From assembly GCA_022791255.1 (NCBI GenBank), contig JAAVYR010000018.1:62001-126000 (forward strand): a stretch of DNA of 64,000 nt, read 5' to 3'. Source of the stretch: Peptococcaceae bacterium (lineage in GTDB: Bacteria; Bacillota; Dehalobacteriia; UBA4068; JAAVYR01). This document shows, piece after piece, positions 35,050-44,033 of this stretch (position 1 is its first letter; every line of letters begins with the position of its first letter). The notes below the pieces were generated by a model that worked only from the letters and a program-made list of their open reading frames with translations, had not been told where the DNA came from and did no database searches. Made by a program: the position numbers and the translations under genes.

Positions 35050-35916
35050 ATGAATAAAATTGCTATATTTATGAATGACCAAAAGTCCCATGCCTATGAT
35101 TTGGCAGAGCGGATTACCGTTTTTTTTGAAGATCATGGTATACAGGTTTACCATCCTCATGATAAACCAGGGTTTTCTTGTGTAGGGGATTTAGACGAAA
35201 AATATTTTAATGAATTTTCCTCCGTAGATATGATATTGGTGTTAGGGGGAGATGGCACTATCCTTGCGGTGACCCATCTTCTGATTGATTGGAACCTGCC
35301 TATTTTAGGGATTAATATGGGGAAAATGGGATTTTTGGCAGAAGTAGAACTAGAAGACTTGTTTTCTAGCTTAGAGGAAGTCATTGCCGGGCGTTACTCT
35401 ATTGATGAACGCATGATGATCAAAGCTGAGGTGGTTCGCAAGGGGGCACCTATCGCTCCGCTTTACGGTTTGAATGATATTATTGTCAATAAAGGGATAT
35501 TGGCTCGTACGGTAGTCATTGATATTTATGTAGATGGGGAATTTGTTATCGAATATCCATCTGATGGAGTGATTGTCTCTACACCTACTGGTTCTACGGC
35601 ATATTCATTGTCGGCTGGTGGGCCTATTGTAGACCCTAATCTAGCTCTGATGGTGATTAGTGGGGTTTGTCCCCACTTGCTCCATGCCCGTCCTTTGGTG
35701 GTAAGCGGTGATGCGAAAGTGGATATTGTCTTTCACAGCAATGCTGCAAAAGGCGTGGTAACTGCTGATGGTCAACACCCTTTTTTCTTGGAAGATGGAG
35801 ACCATATCCAGATATCTTCTTTTCATAAAAAAGCAAAACTGGTGCGTTTAGGGGAAAAGCATTTCTATGATACTTTAAACCATAAATTAAGTGAAAGGTT
35901 TAGCCGTCGTGTATAA
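35050..35916 (+). CDS. nadK: NAD kinase
   Basis: The 288-residue enzyme makes NADP. The signature GGDGTIL is near residue 65, with GINMGKMGFLAEVE, YPSDGVIVSTPTGSTAYSLSAGGPI and VTADGQ. ATG 35050 follows AGGCAAGG. Its stop overlaps the start of the next methyltransferase gene, which suggests coupled translation. Confidence 0.95.
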   Translation: MNKIAIFMNDQKSHAYDLAERITVFFEDHGIQVYHPHDKPGFSCVGDLDEKYFNEFSSVDMILVLGGDGTILAVTHLLIDWNLPILGINMGKMGFLAEVELEDLFSSLEEVIAGRYSIDERMMIKAEVVRKGAPIAPLYGLNDIIVNKGILARTVVIDIYVDGEFVIEYPSDGVIVSTPTGSTAYSLSAGGPIVDPNLALMVISGVCPHLLHARPLVVSGDAKVDIVFHSNAAKGVVTADGQHPFFLEDGDHIQISSFHKKAKLVRLGEKHFYDTLNHKLSERFSRRV

Positions 35917-36487
35917 AGATGAATTTTCTATTGTAGGTCGGGTACATACTATCTTAGCAGCGGCAATATGCCCAGGGGACACAGTCGTGGACGCTACTGC
36001 CGGGCGGGGTAACGATACGCTCTTTCTGGGCCAGTTAGTAGGGCCTAGGGGGAAAGTATGGGCCTTTGATAGGCAAGCAGAAGCTTGCGATGTCACGAAA
36101 GAAAAATTAGCCCAGCAGCAGATGGGCTGGGTAGAGGTTGTTTGTGACGACCATAGCAAACTGGCCTCTTATATCCAGACGCCAATCAAAGCAGGCGTGT
36201 TTAATCTGGGATATTTGCCAGGGGCGAACCATCAAATCATAACTAAGGGAGAGACGACTCTTGCTGCGTTACAAGCAATGATGGAGCTGCTACTGCCAGA
36301 AGGGGTTATTATCCTTGTGTGTTATTTGGGACATGCTGGGGGCAAAAGTGAATATGATATGATTTATGCGTCGCTGGGCACATTACCAGCTACAGATTGG
36401 TGCGTGGAAGAATACCATTTTATTAATAAACAATTAGCACCTAGAATTATAAAGCTGAAAAGGCTTGCTAAGGGGGATGTAAGATGA
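35909..36487 (+). CDS. YtqB-family SAM-dependent methyltransferase
   Basis: The protein is about 192 residues. The Rossmann SAM-binding motif is VVDATAGRGNDTLFLGQLVG, followed by VWAFDRQ and NLGYLPGANHQIITK. The family (PF06962) is called rRNA methylase, but its target is not firmly known. The start is uncertain: GTG 35909, preceded by AAAGG, overlaps the nadK stop; GTG 35891 is also in frame. The end overlaps argR by four bases. Confidence 0.85.
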   Translation: MYKDEFSIVGRVHTILAAAICPGDTVVDATAGRGNDTLFLGQLVGPRGKVWAFDRQAEACDVTKEKLAQQQMGWVEVVCDDHSKLASYIQTPIKAGVFNLGYLPGANHQIITKGETTLAALQAMMELLLPEGVIILVCYLGHAGGKSEYDMIYASLGTLPATDWCVEEYHFINKQLAPRIIKLKRLAKGDVR

Positions 36488-36936
36488 AAAGCCGCAGACA
36501 TAAAGCAATCCGAGAAATTATTGAAAATAAAAGTATCGAAACCCAATTCCAGTTAACCGAAGAGCTGATGAAACATGGTTTTCATGTGACCCAGGCGACT
36601 ATATCTCGGGATATTAAAGAATTAGGATTGATTAAGGTGGCGGCGGGAGATAATGTGTTTGAGTACAGCTTTCCGTCTAATGTGATGGCAGGTAATGCTC
36701 ATGAACGGGCAAAACGAATGCTAAGAGACAATGTTCTCAAATATAATAGCAGCGGTAATATGGTGGTTATTCGTACTTTGCCGGGCATTGCCCAAGGGAT
36801 GGCTTCTTGCATTGATAATCTAGGCTGGAAGGAATTAGTGGGGACTGTTGCCGGAGATGATACTATTTTTCTTTTAGTCAAAGAAGATGTTAGCTGTGCC
36901 CAGGTGATTGAACGACTGCAGGCTTTAGGACAATAA
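36484..36936 (+). CDS. argR: Arginine repressor ArgR/AhrC
   Basis: The 150-residue protein has the N-terminal winged helix (HKAIREIIENKSIETQFQ, then HVTQATISRDIKELGLIK) and the C-terminal arginine-binding hexamerization domain (IRTLPGIAQGMASCIDNLG, GTVAGDDTIFLLVKE). It controls arginine synthesis and breakdown genes. It overlaps the preceding gene and is 30 bases from recN. Confidence 0.95.
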   Translation: MKSRRHKAIREIIENKSIETQFQLTEELMKHGFHVTQATISRDIKELGLIKVAAGDNVFEYSFPSNVMAGNAHERAKRMLRDNVLKYNSSGNMVVIRTLPGIAQGMASCIDNLGWKELVGTVAGDDTIFLLVKEDVSCAQVIERLQALGQ

Positions 36937-36966
36937 ATCTAGATGGGACCAAAGGGGTGGCAAAGA

Positions 36967-38655
36967 ATGTTAAAAGAATTATATGTAGAAAATTTTGCCC
37001 TCATTGAAAAGCTGCAACTGCCATTTAGCGAAGGGTTAAATGTGCTTTCAGGGGAAACAGGGGCCGGGAAATCTTTGATCATTGACGCCATGAGCCTGAT
37101 TATGGGTGCTAGGAGTCAGCAAGAGTTTATTCGTACCGGTGTGGATAAATGCTTGGTACAAGCGGTCTTTGACGGGCCTTTTTCTGCTGAGGTGATAGCT
37201 GTTTTAAACGATGTGTGTCATATCTCTTGTGATTTTTTAGAGGATGATTATTTGATTTTAGCCAGAGAATTGCAGCAAAATGGGAAAGGTATTTGCCGTA
37301 TTAATAATGTTACGGTGCCTTTAAGCAGTTTTCGCATATTGGGCAGGGCTTTGGTGAATATTCATGGGCAAATGGAGCATATTTCTTTGTTAGATGGGGA
37401 TAAGCAAATTGAGATATTAGACAGCTTTGCTGGGGAGAAAGCTATCGCTCAAAAGGTGCTGGTACAAGAGGCTTTTGCAGTTTGGCAACAATTGGAGAAG
37501 GAAAAAAGAGAGTATGAGGCCGCCCAACAGGATTGGGCGCGGAACATTGATTTTCTATCTTTTCAGTTAGATGAAATTGCGCAAGCTGGTTTGGTTCCAG
37601 GGGAGCAGGCAGAATTGGAGCAAGAAAAAACTTTATTAGAAAACAGTGTGAAAATCAGTCAAGGTATGGAGGAAGCAATAGGGTTTTTACGGGGTGGTGA
37701 ATATGGCGGCGGTGCTTTAGACGGTCTGCTTTCTGCCAAACAGGCTCTTTCCGGACTTGCTCATTTGGATGACCGTTTGCAAGACTTAGAAGAACGGTTA
37801 GGAGATATTTATTATAATGCGGAAGACTGCATGCAGGAGATTTCTCATTATCAACAGGAAATCCCAGAGGATATGGGCCGACTAGATGAGATTAATGAGA
37901 GATTAGACCAAATCAAGAAGATTTTGCGGAAATATGGTAATACGGTAGAAGAGGTACTTTGCTGGCAAGAAGAGCATAGTGCGGAATTAGAAGGACTTCT
38001 CAACAAGCAGGAAAATAGTGCTCATCTAGATGATTTGATAGCGGAAAAACAAGCTGATTATCAAAAGAAAGCCGCTGTTCTTACCCAGCTGCGGGAGGCG
38101 GCAGGGGAGGCGTTGCGTGGGGCTATTAATGGACAGTTGCAGGATTTACAAATGAAGCAAGCCGATATTTTGGTTCAGCTGATACCAGGCAAACCTTCTA
38201 GCCATGGTAATGAGTCTGTGGAATTAATGATACGCTCTAATGTAGGGGAAGATTATCATCCTGTAGCGAAAATTGCTTCTGGCGGGGAAATGTCTAGGGT
38301 GATGTTGGCGGTGAAAGTTGTGATTGCCCAGTTGGACCATGTTGGTACCATTATCTTTGATGAAGTCGATACGGGCATGGGCGGGGAGGCGCTCAATGCA
38401 GTAGCGGTGAAGCTAAAGGCTGTTGCGCGTTATGGACAAGCTTTGTGTGTTACTCATAATCCAGTGGTGGCAGGCTTTGGTGATAGTCAGATTTATATTT
38501 ATAAAGAGACCAACGAGGGTAGGACTGCTACTCAGGCGGTGGTTTTGGATGAAGAGGGCCGCCTGCAGGAAATCTGCCGTATGTTGGCTGGGGAAAATAT
38601 TACCGAGGCTGCTATTGCAAGAGGAAAAGAAATCCTTGCCCAAGGCAGAAGCTAA
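36967..38655 (+). CDS. recN: DNA repair protein RecN
   Basis: The 562-residue SMC-like ATPase acts in double-strand break repair. Walker A is SGETGAGKSLIIDAM (about residues 28-42). A long coiled coil spans about 160-370. The C-terminal ABC signature is SGGEMSRVMLAVK, with Walker B TIIFDEVDTGMGGEA. ATG 36967 follows AAAGGGGTGG; the in-frame ATG at 36943 has no site. The unit ends in a bidirectional terminator. Confidence 0.96.
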   Translation: MLKELYVENFALIEKLQLPFSEGLNVLSGETGAGKSLIIDAMSLIMGARSQQEFIRTGVDKCLVQAVFDGPFSAEVIAVLNDVCHISCDFLEDDYLILARELQQNGKGICRINNVTVPLSSFRILGRALVNIHGQMEHISLLDGDKQIEILDSFAGEKAIAQKVLVQEAFAVWQQLEKEKREYEAAQQDWARNIDFLSFQLDEIAQAGLVPGEQAELEQEKTLLENSVKISQGMEEAIGFLRGGEYGGGALDGLLSAKQALSGLAHLDDRLQDLEERLGDIYYNAEDCMQEISHYQQEIPEDMGRLDEINERLDQIKKILRKYGNTVEEVLCWQEEHSAELEGLLNKQENSAHLDDLIAEKQADYQKKAAVLTQLREAAGEALRGAINGQLQDLQMKQADILVQLIPGKPSSHGNESVELMIRSNVGEDYHPVAKIASGGEMSRVMLAVKVVIAQLDHVGTIIFDEVDTGMGGEALNAVAVKLKAVARYGQALCVTHNPVVAGFGDSQIYIYKETNEGRTATQAVVLDEEGRLQEICRMLAGENITEAAIARGKEILAQGRS

Positions 38656-38703
38656 ATAGTAGAACGGAACTAATTTAAAAAGTCTTAAAATCTTAAAGAA
38701 CAA

Positions 38704-38743
38704 AAAGAGGATAGATGATTATATCTATCCTCTTTTTTATAAA
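38704..38743. terminator. Bidirectional terminator after recN
   Basis: AAAGAGGATAGAT pairs with ATCTATCCTCTTT, with A and T runs on the two sides. The minus-strand small gene ends inside its edge. Confidence 0.9.
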
Positions 38744-38979
38744 GAAAACAACAGCGTAGCATCACAAAATAAGTAATTGTTTTGGTTTTCTTCTAGCTGA
38801 TTATATAAATTTTGATGAAAGTCTTCCAGAAAGGCAGGTGAGGACTCTTTATTGTCATACTGTTCCAGCAAGGCATCAATCACTCCGTTGCCAATATATA
38901 GAAAAAGGCCAGCAATGAGAAGCAGCAATAAAAGCCAAAACCAGCTGGCGTCTGTATGATATTGATTGTTGTGGATCAT
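38737..38979 (-). CDS. Small single-span membrane protein (unknown)
   Basis: The 80-residue protein has one strong membrane segment (FWLLLLLLIAGLFLYIG, about residues 14-30), a short polar N-terminus and a Gln/Asn-rich tail. GAGAGAAG precedes ATG 38979. I recognise no family. It is transcribed toward recN, away from the XRE regulator, and it ends exactly at a terminator, which supports a real gene. Confidence 0.6.
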   Translation of the reverse strand: MIHNNQYHTDASWFWLLLLLLIAGLFLYIGNGVIDALLEQYDNKESSPAFLEDFHQNLYNQLEENQNNYLFCDATLLFSL

Positions 38980-39156
38980 GTATAATTCTTCTCTCTTTTT
39001 CCATGCTAAATAGATGGGATGGTGTTTCTCTGTGGGGAGAGTATATCATAAATTCCTAATTTTTACAATAAATTCTATAAAATTACTACTAAATCACTTT
39101 TTACTGATGATTTATTTTAGAATGAAAGAGAGAATAATAGTTGGAGATTGATGTTC

Positions 39157-39486
39157 ATGAGTAATCCACTAGGGAAGCGGCTAAAGGAAATCAGAGAGCA
39201 GTTTGAATTAACCCAGATGGAGTTGGGACGGTTGCTGAACTTAAACTATCGCACCCTTTCTAATTATGAGTTGGGACGAGCGGAACCAGATATTGAAACC
39301 CTAAAAAAATTGTCAGAGACTTACCATATGTCTATTGATGCGTTGGTGGGAAATACGCATTTTGATGGGCTTAGTCAGAAAATAAATGGTCTTTCACCTC
39401 AGGACCGAAAAATAGCAGAAAGTTTTATTGATTTTTTGCTGGAAAAAAGCGAGCGAATAAGTGTCAACAAAAATAAAGAAAAATAG
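39157..39486 (+). CDS. XRE-family transcriptional regulator
   Basis: The 109-residue protein has an N-terminal helix-turn-helix: LGKRLKEIREQFELTQMEL, then LNYRTLSNYELGRAEPDIE (about residues 5-60). The C-terminal half may be a dimer helix. It could be a SinR- or CopY-like local regulator; the target is unknown. ATG 39157 is preceded by GGAG. Its place beside spo0A may be meaningful but is not proof of function. Confidence 0.8.
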   Translation: MSNPLGKRLKEIREQFELTQMELGRLLNLNYRTLSNYELGRAEPDIETLKKLSETYHMSIDALVGNTHFDGLSQKINGLSPQDRKIAESFIDFLLEKSERISVNKNKEK

Positions 39487-39516
39487 ATATCCTTTGCAAA
39501 GGATATCTATTTTTTG
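39485..39516. terminator. Terminator after the XRE gene
   Basis: AGATATCCTTTGC with its mirror AAAGGATATCT, followed by TATTTTTT. It also lies just after the spo0A stop on the other strand. Confidence 0.85.
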
Positions 39517-39551
39517 TAGTTTTTTATAATATTCTGTAATAGGCTTTTGGT

Positions 39552-40319
39552 TTATGCTAATTTTTCTCCCATTCTGATTTTATCTGCAACCATGGCGATA
39601 AATTCGGAATTGGTGGGTTTGCCTCTTTCCACATTGATGGTATAGCCGAAATATTTATTCATTAAATCTACATTACCTCTATCCCAGGCAAGTTCTATCG
39701 CATGACGGATGGCTCTTTCTACACGGCTGGCTGTGGTATCATATTTTTCTGCTACAGCAGGATAAAGCTCTTTTGTAACAGCACCGATAAGATTTACTTC
39801 ATCTGCTACCAAAAGAATAGCGTCTCTTAAGTATTGATACCCTTTGACATGGGCGGGGACACCCATTTGATGAATGATTTTGGTTACTTCAACACTCAAA
39901 TCTTTTGTTTTGGTAGAAACTTTGTTATCTTCGGGGATACCTTCATAGAGCTGTTTGATGCGTGAAGCGAGAATAGGCAAGTCAAAGGGTTTTAAGATGT
40001 AATAATTGGCACCTAATTCTACGGCTTTTTGGGTCATGGTTTCTTGTCCTAATGCGGTCAAAATGATGATTTGAGGGCGTTCTGGAAGGTTCATTGCGTT
40101 GATTTTTTCTAGAACTCCAATACCATCTAAATAAGGCATAATCAAGTCCAGAATAATGACATCGGGTACTTCCTTATCAATGGCTTCTAGCGCTTCCAGA
40201 CCATTGTTGGCGATGCTTGTAATACGGAATTCTTCTTGTTCTGTGAAAAATTCCTCTAAAACATCACAAAATTTCTTGCTGTCATCAACAATTAGCAAAT
40301 TAATAACATTTTCGTGCAT
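39552..40319 (-). CDS. spo0A: Stage 0 sporulation master regulator Spo0A
   Basis: The 255-residue response regulator starts sporulation. The receiver domain carries VDDS (Asp 12 and 13), the phosphoryl acceptor Asp58 in [11 protein letters not shown], and Lys108-like KPFDLP. The C-terminal Spo0A DNA-binding domain includes [20 protein letters not shown] and [27 protein letters not shown] precedes ATG 40319. Its gene is downstream of spoIVB, as in B. subtilis, and has its own sigma-H-like promoter and 0A boxes. Confidence 0.97.
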   Translation of the reverse strand: MHENVINLLIVDDSKKFCDVLEEFFTEQEEFRITSIANNGLEALEAIDKEVPDVIILDLIMPYLDGIGVLEKINAMNLPERPQIIILTALGQETMTQKAVELGANYYILKPFDLPILASRIKQLYEGIPEDNKVSTKTKDLSVEVTKIIHQMGVPAHVKGYQYLRDAILLVADEVNLIGAVTKELYPAVAEKYDTTASRVERAIRHAIELAWDRGNVDLMNKYFGYTINVERGKPTNSEFIAMVADKIRMGEKLA

Positions 40320-40367
40320 TTCTTTCCCACCTTTTGTAAAAAATAAAATCTTTCTTTCGCACGAATT

Positions 40368-40396
40368 TATTTCGACGGTTCAAAACCATATCCTTC
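40368..40396 (-). promoter_or_regulatory. Sigma-H-like promoter of spo0A
   Basis: On the minus strand GAAGGATAT (40396-40388) is a full match to the sigma-H -35 pattern. After 11 bases comes GTCGAAATA (40376-40368), one mismatch to the -10 pattern. The -10 box overlaps a possible 0A box (CGTCGAA). Confidence 0.65.
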
Positions 40397-40472
40397 AAAA
40401 GAGGCTGCATAAATATCCACAAATTTACGACAGATATCGACATGTTCCTTGGGTTTAACAGCATTTTTTTCA

Positions 40473-40481
40473 TTCGACAAA
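40473..40481 (-). promoter_or_regulatory. 0A box upstream of spo0A
   Basis: TTTGTCGAA on the minus strand is a perfect match to the Spo0A operator. Weaker matches lie at 40436-40442 (TGTCGAT) and 40371-40377 (CGTCGAA). Confidence 0.7.
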
Positions 40482-40499
40482 ATTACAAAGCTTCAAAAA

Positions 40500-41789
40500 T
40501 TAACTAATTTTTTCATCAATTTCTGCTTCTTCAATCATCCATTGTGCGAGACAACCGTAACCTTTTGTCGGGTCATTAATAAAAACATGCGTAACGGCAC
40601 CGATAAGATACCCGTCTTGGATGATCGGACTGCCGCTCATGCCTTGGACGATGCCGCCTGTCTTTTCTAAAAGGGTGGGGTCCGTTACTTTGACGATAAG
40701 CCCCTTGCCGCTAGGTTTTTGCTGTAGCATGACTTTTTCGATTTCTACAGAAAAAGTCTCCATTTCGCTGCCTTCTAGTACAGTGATGATTTCCGCTGGG
40801 CCCTCATGGACTGTTTCTGGCAGCGCGACTGGTAATAGCTCTGGATAAATATCATTGCGAAGGGGCTCGTCTATAACGCCAAAAACGCCTAGTTCGCAGT
40901 TTTTTTCGATGGTGCCTTGCCAGCCACCGCCAACAAAAACACCAATTTTTTCCCCAGGAACACCTTTTTGTCCTGGTTTTACACCTTGGATTTCCGACTC
41001 TATGATAATACCTTTATTTTCACCTTGTTCACTTTTGCCATCTAAATCTGCAATCATGTGTCCTAATGCACCATATTTGCCTGTTTGCGGCTCATAAAAA
41101 GTCATTGTGCCGACACCGGCGGCGTTATCCCGCACATAAAGACCAATGCGGTAGCTGCCTGTATCATAGCAATATCCTGGCTGGACTGTAATATCTACTA
41201 GGCCATTTTCTCGTTTTACTGTGAAGGTAATAGCGTTGCCATTGGCACCATATTCATTAATTAAGTCAGCGACTTGATAATCATCAATTACCTCAATGCC
41301 ATTGATTTTCGTGATAAAGTCTCCCAAATTAAGGCCAGCTTCTTTTGCTGGGTAATAAACACCGCCTTGGGCATCTACTACCGGAGAGTAGCCCACCACT
41401 GTGACGCCTCTGGTTTGCAATAGGACGCCTACAGACTGTCCGCCAGAAAGTACCCGCAGTGGTGTGACGACTTCTACTTCTACTGTTTTTAAGGGAACCG
41501 TGTCAAAAAGGGCATAGTTTACTTGATAGGTGCCAGGTTGCAGGCGGTCTTCTTCTGGTTGGAAATCTGCTACCATTTCACCGATGGCGGTACTTTCCTT
41601 TTGCCAGGTAACGGTGGCATATTTATTTGAAAAAGAGTTCATGTTGGTTAATGTCGAAATTTCCTCACCGGCTAATACACGGATTTTATCTGGTAACAAT
41701 AAATATTGACTATTTAAAATGTTAAAAGAACAACATAAGACAAGGGCTGACATCCAGAATTTTAAAATGTTTTTTTTCCTGCTAAACAT
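40500..41789 (-). CDS. spoIVB: SpoIVB serine peptidase
   Basis: The 429-residue protein is made in the forespore, secreted into the intermembrane space, and triggers sigma-K activation by cleaving SpoIVFA. An N-terminal membrane segment (residues about 10-27) is followed by a PDZ domain (DFITKINGIEVIDDYQVADL) and the S55 peptidase domain with the catalytic Ser in GMSGSPIIQDG. CAGGAGG precedes the ATG. In a species that must rebuild sigK, this gene keeps the activation arm complete. Confidence 0.94.
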   Translation of the reverse strand: MFSRKKNILKFWMSALVLCCSFNILNSQYLLLPDKIRVLAGEEISTLTNMNSFSNKYATVTWQKESTAIGEMVADFQPEEDRLQPGTYQVNYALFDTVPLKTVEVEVVTPLRVLSGGQSVGVLLQTRGVTVVGYSPVVDAQGGVYYPAKEAGLNLGDFITKINGIEVIDDYQVADLINEYGANGNAITFTVKRENGLVDITVQPGYCYDTGSYRIGLYVRDNAAGVGTMTFYEPQTGKYGALGHMIADLDGKSEQGENKGIIIESEIQGVKPGQKGVPGEKIGVFVGGGWQGTIEKNCELGVFGVIDEPLRNDIYPELLPVALPETVHEGPAEIITVLEGSEMETFSVEIEKVMLQQKPSGKGLIVKVTDPTLLEKTGGIVQGMSGSPIIQDGYLIGAVTHVFINDPTKGYGCLAQWMIEEAEIDEKIS

Positions 41790-42013
41790 GTGGTTTCCTC
41801 CTGTTTTTTGTCCTTCTTAATATAACCGGGCATAACAAAAATATCCTGGTAAAAAACAGGCAGTGCTGCCAATTATTAAATTAAAATACAAAGTATTTTC
41901 TTTTTTTATATTACTTAGGTGGTTAGAAAGGCGGCTGGAAAAAGAAAATCATAATCCTAATTTTCCTTGCATAAAGATAGATAAACCGATGGAAAAGAGA
42001 GGAGGAAAAGCAT

Positions 42014-42628
42014 ATTTTTTCAAGAGATTTTTTTCGGAAACATCTTCGTGCTCATTTGGCGTTTTATTTGCTGGTGACTGTTTTATTTTTTGCAGCGTTA
42101 ATCTTCGGTGCAGTAGGCGGCGGCAGCTATTTGCCAGAAAAGATTTTTTCAGATTTGAAGGCGACTGTTGAACGGTTTATGACGGGTCTTTCTACCCTGG
42201 AGCTAGATAGCAAGGTAGAGACGATCCAAGCTTTTTCCTCTAATCTTCGTTTTTTGTTGTTGACTTTTCTTTGCGGCATTGCCATTCTTGGTTTTCCAGG
42301 TGCTTTGTTTTTGGCAGCTTACAGAGGTTATCTATTAGGTGTTACTATGGCGATGATGATTGGAGGCTATGGTTGGTCGGGATTTGCCTGGTTCTTCTTG
42401 GCTATCTTTCCTCAAAACTTATTATTAGTACCTATGGTGCTGCTGGCAGCGTCTTGGAGCACGGATTTTTCTTTATCGGTGCTTTTGGGTAGATGGGAAG
42501 GTTCAATGATTTTCCGTAAGGCGCTGCAATTTATGGCAGGTTATGGATTGCTGCTTTTGATTGCCTTAGGTGCTGCTGTGGTCCAGGGTTATGCAGTGCC
42601 TTATTTGGTGATGTTATTTGGGAGTTAA
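42014..42628 (+). CDS. spoIIM: Stage II sporulation protein M, probable AUU start
   Basis: The 204-residue protein has five or so membrane helices (DUF95) and takes part in septal peptidoglycan removal in engulfment with SpoIID and SpoIIP. No ATG, GTG or TTG in frame occurs before 42056, and that TTG lacks a ribosome site and would drop the charged N-terminus. ATT at 42014 lies eight bases after GGAGG (42001-42005) and gives a basic start (FSRDFFRKHLRAH) like known SpoIIM. A stop codon in frame lies at 41978. A homopolymer frameshift from ATG 41989 is the rival reading. Confidence 0.85.
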   Translation: MFSRDFFRKHLRAHLAFYLLVTVLFFAALIFGAVGGGSYLPEKIFSDLKATVERFMTGLSTLELDSKVETIQAFSSNLRFLLLTFLCGIAILGFPGALFLAAYRGYLLGVTMAMMIGGYGWSGFAWFFLAIFPQNLLLVPMVLLAASWSTDFSLSVLLGRWEGSMIFRKALQFMAGYGLLLLIALGAAVVQGYAVPYLVMLFGS

Positions 42629-42649
42629 TCGGCGGAAGGAGAGAGGGAA

Positions 42650-42934
42650 ATGATTTTTATTACTTTGACAAAGCCAGAACGAAAATTACGGATGGTGGCT
42701 CGTGTTGCCTTGGTTGCGTTGTTATTAGGAGTGATTGTGCCGATGCTTTATTTGCTATTGACCCATGCTGGGTCTATGGCTCAATTTGTTTCTAAAGAAG
42801 ATGGTATTCCCGGGGAACCTATTCGGGTAACGGCACCGCCGCAAGAGGGGTTTGTTGGGAACCTTTGGCTAGATGATTTGCTGGAGACTATGAGTGCGCC
42901 CAGCAGTCAAGAGGAAATGGGAAAACAGAAATAA
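42650..42934 (+). CDS. Small membrane protein in the spoIIM-xerD interval
   Basis: The 94-residue protein has one membrane helix (about residues 17-39), followed by an extracytoplasmic part with GEPIRVTAPPQEG. Its place between spoIIM and xerD is where B. subtilis has yqzK (DUF4227), and the G-x-I-R-V part is vaguely like it; I cannot confirm the match. GGAGAG precedes the ATG. Confidence 0.65.
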   Translation: MIFITLTKPERKLRMVARVALVALLLGVIVPMLYLLLTHAGSMAQFVSKEDGIPGEPIRVTAPPQEGFVGNLWLDDLLETMSAPSSQEEMGKQK

Positions 42935-43006
42935 ACGCGTATCCCAGCAAGGAATTTTCAGAAAAAAGGCGAATTTCTCTAACATCTAAAAATAGATGGT
43001 GAGAAT

Positions 43007-43939
43007 ATGAAATTGCAGCAAACAGAAGATAAAGAGCAGCTCCTGGCCAATTACTTGGATTATCTGCGGGTAGAGAAGGGCCTTGCGGAGAATACGGTAA
43101 TCAATTATGAATATGATTTGACTGATTTTCTCGCTTACACAGAGGAGCAACATAAGCCATTAAATAAAGTAGATAGAGATGTAATTATTGCCTATTTGCT
43201 GCACATTCAAGAAGGGAAGCAGGTTTCTACTGTTGCACGGAAGATTACGGCTATTAAAAGTTTTTTTCGTTTTTTAGCCTTAGAAGAAATCTTGGCCCAG
43301 GATGTGGGACAAAACTTAGAGACGCCTAAACTCGGCAAACGCTATCCACATATTCTGACGGTGGAGCAAATGGAAAAGTTATTAGCTCTGCCGGACTCGC
43401 AAACGGCTATTGGCAGTAGGGACAAGGCTATGTTTGAGGTGCTGTATGCTACTGGTATGCGTATCTCTGAAATGTTAAATCTCACGCTCAATGATGTAAA
43501 TCTAGAAATGCACTTTATCCGCTGCTTTGGGAAAGGTAGCAAGGAGCGGATTGTTCCCATTGGCAAGTATGCCCTGGATGCCTTATCCCAATATTTAAAT
43601 GGGGCCCGTTGGGAGCTTTTAAGCCATAAAAAGTCTGGTAGTCGCACGGCCAGGGATTTAGGCATCGTTTTTGTCAATGCCCATGGCAACCCTTTATCCC
43701 GGCAAGGCTTTTGGAAGATATTAAAGCAATATGCGGCTTCCATTGGTTTAGAACAGGATGTAACGCCTCATACATTTCGCCATTCGGTAGCGACTCATCT
43801 TTTAGAAAATGGAGCGGATTTAAGGGTGGTACAGGAGTTATTAGGTCATGCCAATATTGCTACGACTCAGCTTTACACCCATCTGACCCAGGGGCGATTG
43901 AGAACTGTTTATGAAGAAGCTCACCCTAGAGCAAAATAA
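43007..43939 (+). CDS. xerD: Tyrosine recombinase XerD
   Basis: The 310-residue recombinase resolves chromosome dimers. The core-binding domain is at the N-terminus (NYLDYLRVEKGLAENTVINY). The catalytic residues are visible: Arg in ATGMRISEML, Lys in GKGSKER, HTFRH, LLGHANIATTQ and the nucleophile Tyr in LYTHL. Typical length. It stands before dacF, as in the spoIIM-xerD-(drm, pnp)-dacF region of B. subtilis. Confidence 0.94.
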   Translation: MKLQQTEDKEQLLANYLDYLRVEKGLAENTVINYEYDLTDFLAYTEEQHKPLNKVDRDVIIAYLLHIQEGKQVSTVARKITAIKSFFRFLALEEILAQDVGQNLETPKLGKRYPHILTVEQMEKLLALPDSQTAIGSRDKAMFEVLYATGMRISEMLNLTLNDVNLEMHFIRCFGKGSKERIVPIGKYALDALSQYLNGARWELLSHKKSGSRTARDLGIVFVNAHGNPLSRQGFWKILKQYAASIGLEQDVTPHTFRHSVATHLLENGADLRVVQELLGHANIATTQLYTHLTQGRLRTVYEEAHPRAK

Positions 43940-43942
43940 AAA

Positions 43943-43970
43943 TACCTTACCATTTGGTGAGGCTTTTTTA
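43943..43970 (+). terminator. Terminator after xerD
   Basis: CCTTACC pairs with GGTGAGG around a short loop and is followed by six T residues. Confidence 0.8.
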
Positions 43971-44033
43971 TTTTCTGTTCTAAAGTTTTTGTTTGGTACA
44001 TACAATGCTACCAATGGAAGGGAGGCACTGTAT

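Noticed and set aside
41863-42171. An open frame with ATG 41989 overlapping the spoIIM start.
   Set aside because: Its sequence beyond about 15 codons has no SpoIIM character and the frame ends soon. I keep it only as the alternative if a T-run indel is found.
43999-44006. CATACAAT before dacF as a sigma-E or sigma-G promoter.
   Set aside because: No matching -35 box stands at the right distance, so I did not list it as a promoter.
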